From Listeria monocytogenes (lineage in GTDB: Bacteria; Bacillota; Bacilli; Lactobacillales; Listeriaceae), in NCBI RefSeq assembly GCF_013282665.1, contig NZ_CP054041.1, forward strand, positions 62,001-126,000: a stretch of 64,000 nt of DNA, given 5' to 3'. Position numbers and translations under genes: made by a program. Below the pieces are notes generated by a model. The model was not told the DNA's origin. It did not search any database and worked only from the letters and a program-made list of their open reading frames with translations. Positions 10,449-19,063 of this stretch are shown here, in pieces (position 1 is the stretch's first letter; each line of letters opens with the position of its first letter).

Positions 10449-11777
10449 TTAAGATTTTTTGAAATTAGTTGGTTTTTTGTTGAATTTATTTGGTTTATTA
10501 TTCCGTGTCGGTTTAGATGAGTTAGTTGGCTTTTCTTTACGACCTCCAACAGTTCCAGTAGACTTGTCTTTCCGGAACGGTTTCTTCCCGTCATCCTTCT
10601 TACTTTTTTGAACTTGTTTTGGTGGTCTGGAAGCTTTTTTAGCGATTTTGTTTTCTGGAACAGCGCCGTCAAGAAGCTTTCCTTGATAAAAGCGAACCTG
10701 CTTCCCTTTTAAATTGTGGATAGTTAAATATTGTTTTAATGTCCTTATTTCACGGGGATTAGCGAAAGTAATAACTGTACCCGATTTGCCCATTCGTCCA
10801 GTCCGTCCAGAACGGTGCGTGTACTCTTTTTCACTTGCTGCTAAGTCATAGTGAATCACGTAAGGTAAATCTTCTATATCCAGCCCACGAGCCGCTACAT
10901 CTGTCACGATTAAATAAGTCAACGCGCCTTTTTTAAAGTCGTCCAGATATTTTTTTCGTTTTTCTTTGCGAATTTCGCCGTGAATTCCAGCTGCTTTTAC
11001 TTTATCGTAGTGCAGTTTTTCAAGCAAAATTTCCATTCGTGGTTTGTCTTTTACGAAAACTAAGCCGCGCATATCTTTAATATGTGAAATACGGCGCAGT
11101 AAAGTAGCTTTATCACGTGATTCCACATCCATGTATAAGTGTTCCACATTCGTTAATTCTTCTGGTTTTGCTGTTACCTCTAGTATTACTGGTGTGTTTT
11201 CTGTTTGTGCAAAAAACATGTCCGGATTTTCTAGTTTTGTCGCGGATACAAGTGTCAATTGGCGATCGCGAACAGCACTTTCAACAATCTCAAGTGTGCT
11301 TTTAAAATTTTCTTGGCGAAGTAATTGGTCACATTCGTCCAAAGTAATCGTTTTGATTTCATGCATTTTAATTTTCTTTTGTTTGATTAGTTCAAGTGCA
11401 CGACCTGGAGAGGCCACAATAATTTGCGGTTTTTTCTTTAATTTTTCGATTTGACGTTTGACATTAGCTCCTCCAATTAAAGAAATCACTGTCAACTCAT
11501 CGCTTGGCAACCACGAACGGATTACTTCTGTGATTTGCATAACTAATTCATGTGATGGCGCTAAAACGAGCCATTGAGTTTTTGGAATTGCCTCTATTTT
11601 TTCAAGGGTTGGCAGTGCATAAGCCACCGTTTTCCCCGTTCCAGTTGGTGATACTGCAAGTACATCTGCACCATCTTTGATTGGTTGATACATAGCGCTT
11701 TGAATCTCTGTTGGCGTTTCATAACCATGTTCTTGCCATTTTTCAGCCCAAAAGCTTGGGATATTTGATTCTGTCAT
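10449..11777 (-). CDS. DEAD-box family ATP-dependent RNA helicase, YfmL-like
   Basis: Helicase of 442 residues that unwinds RNA, most similar in my recollection to B. subtilis YfmL, which acts in 50S ribosome assembly; the Listeria homologue has been linked to growth in the cold. Motifs in order: Q motif near residues 9-26, motif I PTGTGKT (44-50), Ia APSHELV, Ib SPGRALEL, motif II DECD (147-150) rather than DEAD, motif III SAT (178-180), and HRSGRTGRMG as motif VI. The C-terminal tail (about 365-442) is very rich in Lys, Asn and Pro and is probably a disordered RNA-binding extension. Monocistronic, with terminator. Confidence 0.93.
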   Translation of the reverse strand: MTESNIPSFWAEKWQEHGYETPTEIQSAMYQPIKDGADVLAVSPTGTGKTVAYALPTLEKIEAIPKTQWLVLAPSHELVMQITEVIRSWLPSDELTVISLIGGANVKRQIEKLKKKPQIIVASPGRALELIKQKKIKMHEIKTITLDECDQLLRQENFKSTLEIVESAVRDRQLTLVSATKLENPDMFFAQTENTPVILEVTAKPEELTNVEHLYMDVESRDKATLLRRISHIKDMRGLVFVKDKPRMEILLEKLHYDKVKAAGIHGEIRKEKRKKYLDDFKKGALTYLIVTDVAARGLDIEDLPYVIHYDLAASEKEYTHRSGRTGRMGKSGTVITFANPREIRTLKQYLTIHNLKGKQVRFYQGKLLDGAVPENKIAKKASRPPKQVQKSKKDDGKKPFRKDKSTGTVGGRKEKPTNSSKPTRNNKPNKFNKKPTNFKKS

Positions 11778-11819
11778 GACCCGACTCCTTTATTAGTTCT
11801 TCTCTGTATCATACCATGC

Positions 11820-12593
11820 TTACTGCAAGTCTGCACTTTTATTTAGAAATTTTATTGCGAGGAAAAAGTAAACAAGAGCCATCAAAAGATTAAAACTCAT
11901 CTGAATAAAATTAAAATGAACACTTGAAAAAAGGGAATAATAAAAATGGATTTCTGAGCTACTTTTAGATAAAAAATTTGTTCCGATGGATACTTGAATT
12001 GCATTAATTAGTATAAAGTAGATTAATGCACCAATAAAACCAACACGGAAACCATTGACTGGCACCATACTCAAAGCTGTTGCTAAATAAAGGGTACAGA
12101 CGAAAGAAAAAGTATTAAGTCCTATCGCTAAAAAAGTGTCAAAAATGATATTTATTATTACTGAAAAAGACATCTCCGCCCCGCCAATTATCGCCAAGCT
12201 AATTATAATCACAATAACCCCCGCCGTTAGAATAGCTGTTTCTATTAAGACGATGATTAATTTGTTCAATAGTATTTTCCAAATAGGTGTTTCTGTTTGA
12301 AAAAACAAATAGCGGTTTTCGTCGTAAATTCCAGATCGAGCTGCTGCCAAAAATAAAAGCAACCAAATGATTAACCAACTAGCACCAACGAAGCCTATTA
12401 AAGCTATGAAAACATCCTCACCGGATCCAAATATAGCTCCGTCTACATTTGACTCCATTACAAGCGACTCTGATATGCCATTTCCTAATTTAGAAAAAAG
12501 ACCAATAAGTAAACAAATTAGCCATCCAACAAAAGTAGCAAAAAATATGTAACAATGTGCATTCCATTCTAATTTCCAGTGTGCTTTAAGCAT
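11820..12593 (-). CDS. ABC transporter permease of a YtrA-type operon
   Basis: Integral membrane protein of 257 residues with six predicted helices, including long hydrophobic stretches near the N terminus (IFFATFVGWLICLLIGL) and the C terminus (FNLLMALVYFFLAIKFL). It should form the channel for the ATPase encoded immediately upstream; its reading frame overlaps that gene by 8 bases. The ATG at 12593 lies nine bases after GGGAGG; a TTG two codons earlier is too close to the ribosome site. The order regulator-ATPase-permease matches YtrA-type envelope-stress operons, whose substrates are mostly unknown, sometimes bacteriocins or antibiotics. Confidence 0.85.
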   Translation of the reverse strand: MLKAHWKLEWNAHCYIFFATFVGWLICLLIGLFSKLGNGISESLVMESNVDGAIFGSGEDVFIALIGFVGASWLIIWLLLFLAAARSGIYDENRYLFFQTETPIWKILLNKLIIVLIETAILTAGVIVIIISLAIIGGAEMSFSVIINIIFDTFLAIGLNTFSFVCTLYLATALSMVPVNGFRVGFIGALIYFILINAIQVSIGTNFLSKSSSEIHFYYSLFSSVHFNFIQMSFNLLMALVYFFLAIKFLNKSADLQ

Positions 12594-13266
12594 GCCCAAA
12601 TACCTCCCTATAGTAATCTACCACTGATTTCCCGTTTTCTTCCCGAAGTGTTTCTGTGTCTATTTGCTCAATTATTTTGCCTCGTTTCAAGAAAATAATT
12701 TCATCAAACATCATTTCCATATCTTGAATTAAGTGTGTTGTGACAACAAGTGTAGCATCTTCTTTAAGAAAAGTCGCGATGCTTTTAATTAGGTCATCAC
12801 GTGAAATCAAATCAATTTCTGAAAATGGTTCATCCAGCAAATAAAGGTCTACATCTCGGCATAAAATAAGGGCTAACATTACTTTTGCAGCATTACCCTT
12901 GGATAAATATTTGGTATTTTCTTTTACATTGATTCCAAGCGAATGGATCATTTGTTTTGCTTTTTCATGGTCAAAATCCGGAAAAAAGCTGCGATAAATT
13001 TGAAAATAGTCGCGAATAACCATATTAGGTAAAAAATCCTCGCTCGGTAAATAGGCTATTCTGCTGTGTTCTGCTAAGTTTATTGTTCCAGATGTTGGTT
13101 TAAGTAGACCGGATATAGCATTTAACAAAGTTGTTTTTCCCGCGCCATTAGGACCAAGAAGGCCGATGATTTTCCCTTTTTGAAGAGATAAGTTAATGTC
13201 ATTTAATGGTTTTCTTTTTCGATATTTTTTCGTTAATCCTGTAATTGTAATCAGGTTTTCATTCAT
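12586..13266 (-). CDS. ABC transporter ATP-binding protein
   Basis: ATPase of 226 residues. Walker A GLLGPNGAGKTTLLN is near residue 35, the signature motif is atypical (YLSKGNAAKVMLALIL, with LSKG in place of LSGG), Walker B is DLYLLDEPFSEID, and the switch His is in VVTTHLI. The degenerate signature is common in YtrB-like ATPases. It powers the permease encoded next, with short overlaps on both sides that imply translational coupling across the three-gene operon. Confidence 0.92.
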   Translation of the reverse strand: MNENLITITGLTKKYRKRKPLNDINLSLQKGKIIGLLGPNGAGKTTLLNAISGLLKPTSGTINLAEHSRIAYLPSEDFLPNMVIRDYFQIYRSFFPDFDHEKAKQMIHSLGINVKENTKYLSKGNAAKVMLALILCRDVDLYLLDEPFSEIDLISRDDLIKSIATFLKEDATLVVTTHLIQDMEMMFDEIIFLKRGKIIEQIDTETLREENGKSVVDYYREVFGHA

Positions 13267-13627
13267 GGTTGCGGCTCCTTTTTATTAGTAATTCTATTGC
13301 TGCTTGGTCATCTAAACCAATGCTCTTCGCTTCTTCCAAAAACCGTTCTGTAATCGCATCTGCTAACTCTATTTTTAATTGGTCGAAAAGTGCTTTGTCG
13401 GAAGTGACGAATGATCCCATCCCTCGTTTTGCATAAATATAACCTGCTCGTTCTAATTCTTGATAGGCGCGGCTAACGGTATTAGGATTTACTGCAAGCT
13501 TTACGCCCATTTCCCGAACAGAAGGCAACTTATCTTCCCCTTTCCATTCACCTGTAATCATTTGTTTTTTCATCCAGTCAGAGATTTGACTATAGATTGG
13601 TTTATCTGCATGAAAAGTTGGCTGCAT
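13259..13627 (-). CDS. GntR-family transcriptional regulator, YtrA subfamily
   Basis: Short regulator of 122 residues. The winged helix is complete (KLPSVREMGVKLAVNPNTVSRAYQELERAGYIYAKRG, about residues 32-70), followed only by a short C-terminal helical dimerisation tail, which defines the YtrA subfamily. It is the first gene of an operon with an ABC ATPase and permease, and an AGTGTA-N12-TACACT palindrome sits about 25-50 bases upstream of its start. It probably represses its own operon until an envelope-active compound is present. Confidence 0.92.
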   Translation of the reverse strand: MQPTFHADKPIYSQISDWMKKQMITGEWKGEDKLPSVREMGVKLAVNPNTVSRAYQELERAGYIYAKRGMGSFVTSDKALFDQLKIELADAITERFLEEAKSIGLDDQAAIELLIKRSRNHE

Positions 13628-13651
13628 TGTTACCTCCTTTTTAACGAAACT

Positions 13652-13675
13652 AGTGTATTAAGTAAATAGTACACT
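13652..13675. promoter_or_regulatory. YtrA-type operator
   Basis: Perfect inverted repeat AGTGTA, 12 bases, TACACT just upstream of the gntR/ytrA-like gene. It matches the arms I recall for YtrA binding sites in Firmicutes. Confidence 0.75.
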
Positions 13676-13699
13676 TAGGTTTCATTTATTGTCAAGCAC

Positions 13700-13740
13700 A
13701 AAAAAACTAGGAATCAGCATGGTAGCCTTTTCCTAGCTCT
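13700..13740 (-). terminator. Terminator after oxidoreductase gene
   Basis: On the minus strand CTAGGAA pairs with TTCCTAG around a 20-nt loop, followed by seven Ts. Confidence 0.75.
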
Positions 13741-13746
13741 TCAAAA

Positions 13747-14730
13747 TTATTTTTCCGCATCAAACCAAATATCATTTTGGTGACGAAGTTCGTTGGAGAC
13801 ACGTAATACTTTTAAGCTTAGGTCTGCTAAGTATTCATATGTATCTCGGTCACTTTGTTCGATGATTCTTGCAAACTCTGCTGCTTCAAATTGCATGTCG
13901 TTGGCTAAAATTGGTTCAGCGAGTTCAGTTTCTTCTTTTGTTGCGTTGTCGTAAAAAGTAATCTTTTCAATTCCAGTAAGTGGATCGACAATTAGTGTTC
14001 CTTTTTGACCATAAATTTCGCTTGGCAGGAAGGACTGTGAGTTTTTCCCTTGAATGATAGTAATATTGAATGTTGGGTATTCAAGAATTATTGGTCCAAG
14101 TCCGTCTACACCAGTTGGTAATTTAGTGGCAAAATAAGTGGATTTTACGGGTTCACCGAATAGTGTAATCGCTGAGTAAAGTGGATAAACACCCAAGTCA
14201 ACGATGGATCCACCAGAGAATTTCAAGGAGAAAATGTTTGGTTCTTCACCGTTTAAAACTTGATCGTATCTGGAAGAATACTTCATATATGCAAGTGTTG
14301 CGCCGTGAATAGTGCCAACTTTTTCGATGCTTTCTTGTAGGCGTTTGAAGTTTGGTTCTTGAATGTGGCGTGCTGCTTCAAATAAAAAGACATTGTTTTC
14401 GCGAGCAATTTGATGTGCATGCTCCAATTCGGCTACGGTAGAAAAAATCGGTTTTTCTACGATAACATGTTTTTTATTTTTCAGTAAGCTAACCGCATGT
14501 TGATAATGAAGCGCATTAGGAGAAGCGATGTAGACCGCATCAAGTGCATCTGATTTGCCCATTTCTTCTATATCTGTGAAATAAGTCAACTCTCCATATT
14601 TTTCTCCAAATGCGCGTGCTTTCTCTTCTGTGCGCGAATATACCGCAGTAAGATTCCATTCACCTGAATTAATAGCACCTTCAATAAAAGAATCCGTAAT
14701 CCAGTTCGTTCCCATAATTCCAAGTTTCAT
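13747..14730 (-). CDS. Gfo/Idh/MocA-family NAD(P)-dependent oxidoreductase
   Basis: Enzyme of 327 residues. The Rossmann domain begins GIMGTNWITDSF, continues through VYIASPNALHY, and has the family's HVIVEKPI block with the conserved Lys (about residue 93). The C-terminal alpha/beta domain contains GGSIVDLGVYPLYSAITLFG, which holds the catalytic Asp and Tyr region. It probably oxidises or reduces a sugar or polyol. It lies downstream of the LacI regulator at the end of the 1,2-beta-oligoglucan cluster, 59 bases after it, so a sugar-related role is likely, but its part in that pathway is not established. Confidence 0.9.
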   Translation of the reverse strand: MKLGIMGTNWITDSFIEGAINSGEWNLTAVYSRTEEKARAFGEKYGELTYFTDIEEMGKSDALDAVYIASPNALHYQHAVSLLKNKKHVIVEKPIFSTVAELEHAHQIARENNVFLFEAARHIQEPNFKRLQESIEKVGTIHGATLAYMKYSSRYDQVLNGEEPNIFSLKFSGGSIVDLGVYPLYSAITLFGEPVKSTYFATKLPTGVDGLGPIILEYPTFNITIIQGKNSQSFLPSEIYGQKGTLIVDPLTGIEKITFYDNATKEETELAEPILANDMQFEAAEFARIIEQSDRDTYEYLADLSLKVLRVSNELRHQNDIWFDAEK

Positions 14731-14789
14731 TAGCCAACAGCTCCCTTCATTTTATCTTAAGTATACCTTAAAATAAGGAAAAAAGGGTA

Positions 14790-15755
14790 CTAATTGTTTG
14801 AAACAGATGGTCCACTGATTCTAGTAGTATAGATTATTTCGTTTTCAGCATTCCCTCCTTCAAGGAGCTCCACTAGTTTATCTGCGGCAACTGCGCCCCA
14901 TTTGTACTTCGAATATTCAATAGTAGCAAGGCGCGGCACCAAATACTCACTTATATCCGTATTATCAAAGCCAATAATACGTACGTCTTTACCGATTTCC
15001 AAATCTGTTCCTGCGAAATAACGATACATTCCAATGGCCATGTTATCATTTAGAGCGAATACAGAAACGGGTGCTTTCCAATTTTCCGTGATAATAGCTG
15101 CTGCTCTTTCGCCACTCTCTTCGGAAAAATCTCCTTCAATAATATGCACCTTTTTGTCACCTGACCGAGCGAGTTCTTGTTTCGCCGTTTCGAGCCTAAC
15201 TCTTGCATCATAAGAATCGTCTGGACCGGTAATGACATAGAAATCACCTTTAAAATTTGTGGATAAATAATCAATCGCTAGCGTTGCGCCACCTTTATTA
15301 TCCAGAAGGACTTGGCTCACATTTTCATGGGTAAGTTCCCGGTCAAGCACCACTAATTTATGACCGCGATTAGCATAATTAACGATTTCGCTAGACGGGA
15401 AATTCGCATCTAAAATAATAGCGCCATCAATCATTTTCTCAGGTAAAAATCGGTGTGTTTTCGTGCCACTGCAAGCGATGAGTTCATATCCATGTTTATA
15501 TAGCGTTTGCGTTAAACCTTCCAGTAAAGTTCCGTAAAAAATCCCGCCGTAATTCGTTAAATAGACGCCGATAATTTTTGTTTCTCTTGTTTTTAACGTT
15601 CGTGCTGCCATATTGGGAATATAATTCAATTCATTTGCGATGGTCATAATCCGTTTTCGCGTTTTTTCGGTTACTTTCGGGCTGCCATTAAGCGCGTAGG
15701 ATACTGTTGAAATGGAAACCCCTGCCTTTTTCGCGATATCTTTAATTCCTACCAC
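14790..15755 (-). CDS. LacI-family transcriptional repressor of the oligoglucan cluster
   Basis: Repressor of 321 residues. The N-terminal headpiece IKDIAKKAGVSISTVSYALNGSPKV with hinge helix (NMAARTLKTR, ending near residue 58) is typical, followed by a periplasmic-binding-like sugar-sensing core. The start is a GTG in MVGIKDIA context. It follows the phosphorylase gene on the same strand, and two identical GAAACGTTTC palindromes stand at the divergent promoters of the GH3 and binding-protein genes; both are classic LacI-family operator types. It is therefore the probable local repressor, induced by sophorose or a related sugar. CcpA-like cross-binding is possible because the operators resemble catabolite elements. 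Confidence 0.92.
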   Translation of the reverse strand: MVGIKDIAKKAGVSISTVSYALNGSPKVTEKTRKRIMTIANELNYIPNMAARTLKTRETKIIGVYLTNYGGIFYGTLLEGLTQTLYKHGYELIACSGTKTHRFLPEKMIDGAIILDANFPSSEIVNYANRGHKLVVLDRELTHENVSQVLLDNKGGATLAIDYLSTNFKGDFYVITGPDDSYDARVRLETAKQELARSGDKKVHIIEGDFSEESGERAAAIITENWKAPVSVFALNDNMAIGMYRYFAGTDLEIGKDVRIIGFDNTDISEYLVPRLATIEYSKYKWGAVAADKLVELLEGGNAENEIIYTTRISGPSVSNN

Positions 15756-15802
15756 GTGAATCGCATCCTTTTCTGTTTTCTTTTATTATACACAAAACAA
15801 CC

Positions 15803-18800
15803 TTAGAGACGGTTATTTTTTGAAAATTTAATCGTGATTTGTGAACATTTTGTTGTTAAATTCTTTTTCGGTAAAAGGAGCGCGCCAGTTCGGTAGGCAT
15901 TCGCTTCATTTTCAACGGGGGGCGCTTCCCCATTTACGAAAATACCTGCCTCATCTGCGCTTTCAAATGTGATGTCTAGTGGATAATTATCCAGTTCGAT
16001 ATGACATTCTAACCCATCCAGTTCTTCTGGTAAAACGGGGTCAAAGAGAATCGCATTTTCAGTTTGACGAATACCAAGAACAGAACTGATTAATTGATGT
16101 AAGTATATTCCTGGACCACTTGAGTAAATCCGCCACCCACCTTTCACAGGAATGGTTCCTTCTTTTACTCGACTAAATTCATTTTGCGCCTGATAGCGGT
16201 CTAAAAATGCGGCGTCAGAACTACTGAAATAAGTATTGCTTTGACGTAGTGCTGCATTTGGTACTACTTCTTTAATATTGATTGGATTGATGACATCTAG
16301 CATATGCCAAGCTTCTTGGTCACCAATTTTTGCTAATGCTTCAATATAACGAATATGTGCATGTACGTACTGCAAACCGACTTCTCTACCAAAGTTTGCA
16401 GCTTGCTCAGCACGTTTGAAATGCGTACTTACCCCACCTGCATAATGTGCGGGTTCGCTCATCAATCTGACGCCATCCGGATGAAGCAAATGCTCGTCGA
16501 TAATAGCGAAGTTTCGGCTTGCTTGCTTTTTATCGACCAATTCAGCAATGACACTTCTCGTAAGTGGAATTAAGCGATACTTAATATTCGTATCTTTATC
16601 TTCCGGATGAATCATCCACACTGGTGCTTTTCCTTCTTCTAAATAAAGGAATCCTGGAATAACGTCCGTTTCCGTTGTCATATATTTCGCAAAGTCAGCT
16701 TGCACACGTTTTGCTAGCGCACCATATTTGTCGCCTGTTGGTAAGAACGCAGCTAGACGTTTGAATGTTTGATATGTTAGTGCCACTGTCCAGCTAGAAA
16801 CCATGTTCTTCTTCAATTGGGCATTAGCCGGTTGAAGCGTGTCATCCCAGTCTCCGTCACCGTAGTTAGAAAGTGCTGTCCCTTTCATAAAGCGTGCTTC
16901 GATTGTTTGTACAGCTAATTCAATATGCGCTAGAAGTGTGCCTTTTTCCTTTGTGAATGTTTTTGCTTCACGGTCAACGAAAGGAATTTCTTCTTCGAGT
17001 ATTTCTGTATCTCCACTCATTTCTAAGTAATCACCAATAATTTTTAGCGGCCAAACAATTACATCGCCGTGGCTCTCTTCTTGTTGAATGGAGGTGTATT
17101 TATCAAACATAAACCACTGCGGCCAGTCACCCGTATCTTGATATTGATGTGAAAAGATGGTTAACACCAATTGGCGCAACACAGCTTTGTTGCCTGTTGC
17201 AAGGAAGAACTCAAAAGGACCTTGGCTGACATCACGAGTCCCCCATGCTGCCCCGCTATATTGTTCTAAACCGTGCGGCGACGCGTAGTGCACTAACATT
17301 TGATGCGCATACCAGTAAACCGTTAAGTTGAGCTTTTCAGCAGTGGTACTTTGATGGTTTAAATGGAACTGGGCTGTTAGTTCGTCATAGCTAGCGCGAA
17401 TTTCTTTCGTAGCTGCTTCTAAATCTGCGTTTTGTTTGGCAAACGAATCAGTTAATTTTGCTTGTACGTGGAAAGTTGCGTTAGCCGTCGGTTCGAATAC
17501 AAATACGTCCAAACCAGCTGTTCCTGCATACTCTTTCGCAAAATAACGTTCGTCAGTCATTTCGTTAAAAGTTCCGTCTACTCGGAATTGAAGTGCCGGA
17601 TAGGTTTCTACAATCGGCGAATCTTCTGCTGGGAAATAAGTGACGACGCCATCAGTCATTTCTTTTTTTATTGTACTGTCGTATTCATTTGTTCCCATGG
17701 TTACTTGGTTGGTTAGTACTAGTTTGTATGAACGGCCTTTTTCAGACTGTACACGGACGAAAGCTTCTTTACTTTCAGCGGTTAAGGTAGTTTGCACGGT
17801 GATTAAATCGTCATTCCACTGATAATACCAAGTCGAGTAATTCGTGCTTGTTTCCCAAACAGATGGTACGCCAAGTGGTCTGAGTTCCGTATCTTGTTCG
17901 ATATAAATTCTTAAGCCGCTTGTTTGAAGAATATTGAGTGGATTCCGCGCATGGCTATTCCATTTATTCATATTCGTATTCCCAGCAACTAATTGTGATA
18001 GAAATGAGCCATACATGTATGTCGTTGCAGAAAGAGTTGCTTCCGGATTTAACACGTCCACTTTGTCTAGTAAAATGCTGCCGTGTGGTCGTTCTAGAGC
18101 AGCTTCTTTTTCACGGGTAACAACGTGCGCATAGTTTGGCGTGAAGAAGGAAAGTAGCGTGCCGCCTTGTTTTTCTTCTTGGATTCGATCTGGAAACTTC
18201 GCTTGTAACCATTTTCCAGAAATACTTTCACCAGTAATTGGTTTGCTGATATTTTTTGCCAGCGTGGCTTTAGTACTTGGCTGATAAGCTTCTTCTTTGA
18301 TGTTCGTTTTTATTTCAGCTATATTTTCAGCCGGTGCTCCAGATGCTTTTGGTTGGTGCTCTGTTGCGTATCCGTAAAAACTCGTTTCTGCATGATTGGT
18401 AAATAGCTCTGTCTGCAAGGAAATTTGCGCGAATTCATATTGATATACACGGTTGGGTAGGGATTTTTTCGTAAGCGCGGCCAGTTCGTTCGTCACTTTG
18501 TAATCCGTCCCATAAATATCGAAGCCATCTGTTGCGTAACCGACAATTTTGGTTAATGCGCCAATTTGGATTGCTGGAAAGCGATCGTTTTGCGGTTGAT
18601 TTTGGCGAGCTTGAATGGTATATCCAGTTTTTCCTTCTGTCACATGATAATCAATATATTGAGACATATAAGCCTCGTTTGTTCGCACCGCGGCTTGTTC
18701 TGCAAGTCCTAAGTCTTGTAAATAAACAAGGTCAAATGTCCCCGCGCCATCAACTATCACCTGATAAAACCAGCCACGTGAATGGAACTTCATTTGAACA

Positions 18801-19063
18801 TTATAACGAAACGCGCCAACTGTCCCTTGATACTCTACACCATTTTGATTAAAACCAACTTCTGCATCTCCAGTTAAAAGTGGATAAATCTCCACTTTAT
18901 CATTCACATGCGCCCGCACGTAGATTTGCGATAAGCGATTTTCTAACGGGTTTTGAATGACTTGATTTAGCATAATATCATTTAATTTCAACCAAGCAAG
19001 CTCTCCGCCTGGATAAAATGCAGCTGATAAATCTTTCTTTTTAATCTCTTTTAATTTTGTCAC
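15803..19063 (-). CDS. 1,2-beta-oligoglucan phosphorylase (GH94)
   Basis: Large protein of 1086 residues. Its orthologue in L. innocua (Lin1839) was characterised as a phosphorylase that splits beta-1,2-linked glucose oligomers (sophoro-oligosaccharides) with phosphate, releasing glucose 1-phosphate. An N-terminal beta-sandwich region is followed by the (alpha/alpha)6 barrel with YSGAAWGTRDVSQGP and the GDGDWDD motif at residues 735-741, which aligns with the GDWND block carrying the catalytic acid in GH94. No signal peptide, so it acts inside the cell on imported oligomers. Its start overlaps the GH3 stop by four bases (ATGA), implying translational coupling. Older annotations call it a cellobiose phosphorylase; synteny favours 1,2-beta specificity. 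Confidence 0.9.
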   Translation of the reverse strand: MTKLKEIKKKDLSAAFYPGGELAWLKLNDIMLNQVIQNPLENRLSQIYVRAHVNDKVEIYPLLTGDAEVGFNQNGVEYQGTVGAFRYNVQMKFHSRGWFYQVIVDGAGTFDLVYLQDLGLAEQAAVRTNEAYMSQYIDYHVTEGKTGYTIQARQNQPQNDRFPAIQIGALTKIVGYATDGFDIYGTDYKVTNELAALTKKSLPNRVYQYEFAQISLQTELFTNHAETSFYGYATEHQPKASGAPAENIAEIKTNIKEEAYQPSTKATLAKNISKPITGESISGKWLQAKFPDRIQEEKQGGTLLSFFTPNYAHVVTREKEAALERPHGSILLDKVDVLNPEATLSATTYMYGSFLSQLVAGNTNMNKWNSHARNPLNILQTSGLRIYIEQDTELRPLGVPSVWETSTNYSTWYYQWNDDLITVQTTLTAESKEAFVRVQSEKGRSYKLVLTNQVTMGTNEYDSTIKKEMTDGVVTYFPAEDSPIVETYPALQFRVDGTFNEMTDERYFAKEYAGTAGLDVFVFEPTANATFHVQAKLTDSFAKQNADLEAATKEIRASYDELTAQFHLNHQSTTAEKLNLTVYWYAHQMLVHYASPHGLEQYSGAAWGTRDVSQGPFEFFLATGNKAVLRQLVLTIFSHQYQDTGDWPQWFMFDKYTSIQQEESHGDVIVWPLKIIGDYLEMSGDTEILEEEIPFVDREAKTFTKEKGTLLAHIELAVQTIEARFMKGTALSNYGDGDWDDTLQPANAQLKKNMVSSWTVALTYQTFKRLAAFLPTGDKYGALAKRVQADFAKYMTTETDVIPGFLYLEEGKAPVWMIHPEDKDTNIKYRLIPLTRSVIAELVDKKQASRNFAIIDEHLLHPDGVRLMSEPAHYAGGVSTHFKRAEQAANFGREVGLQYVHAHIRYIEALAKIGDQEAWHMLDVINPINIKEVVPNAALRQSNTYFSSSDAAFLDRYQAQNEFSRVKEGTIPVKGGWRIYSSGPGIYLHQLISSVLGIRQTENAILFDPVLPEELDGLECHIELDNYPLDITFESADEAGIFVNGEAPPVENEANAYRTGALLLPKKNLTTKCSQITIKFSKNNRL

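Noticed and set aside
15803..19063. Cellobiose phosphorylase as the name
   Set aside because: The gene is larger than typical cellobiose phosphorylases and sits in the locus whose L. innocua counterpart acts on 1,2-beta-oligoglucans.
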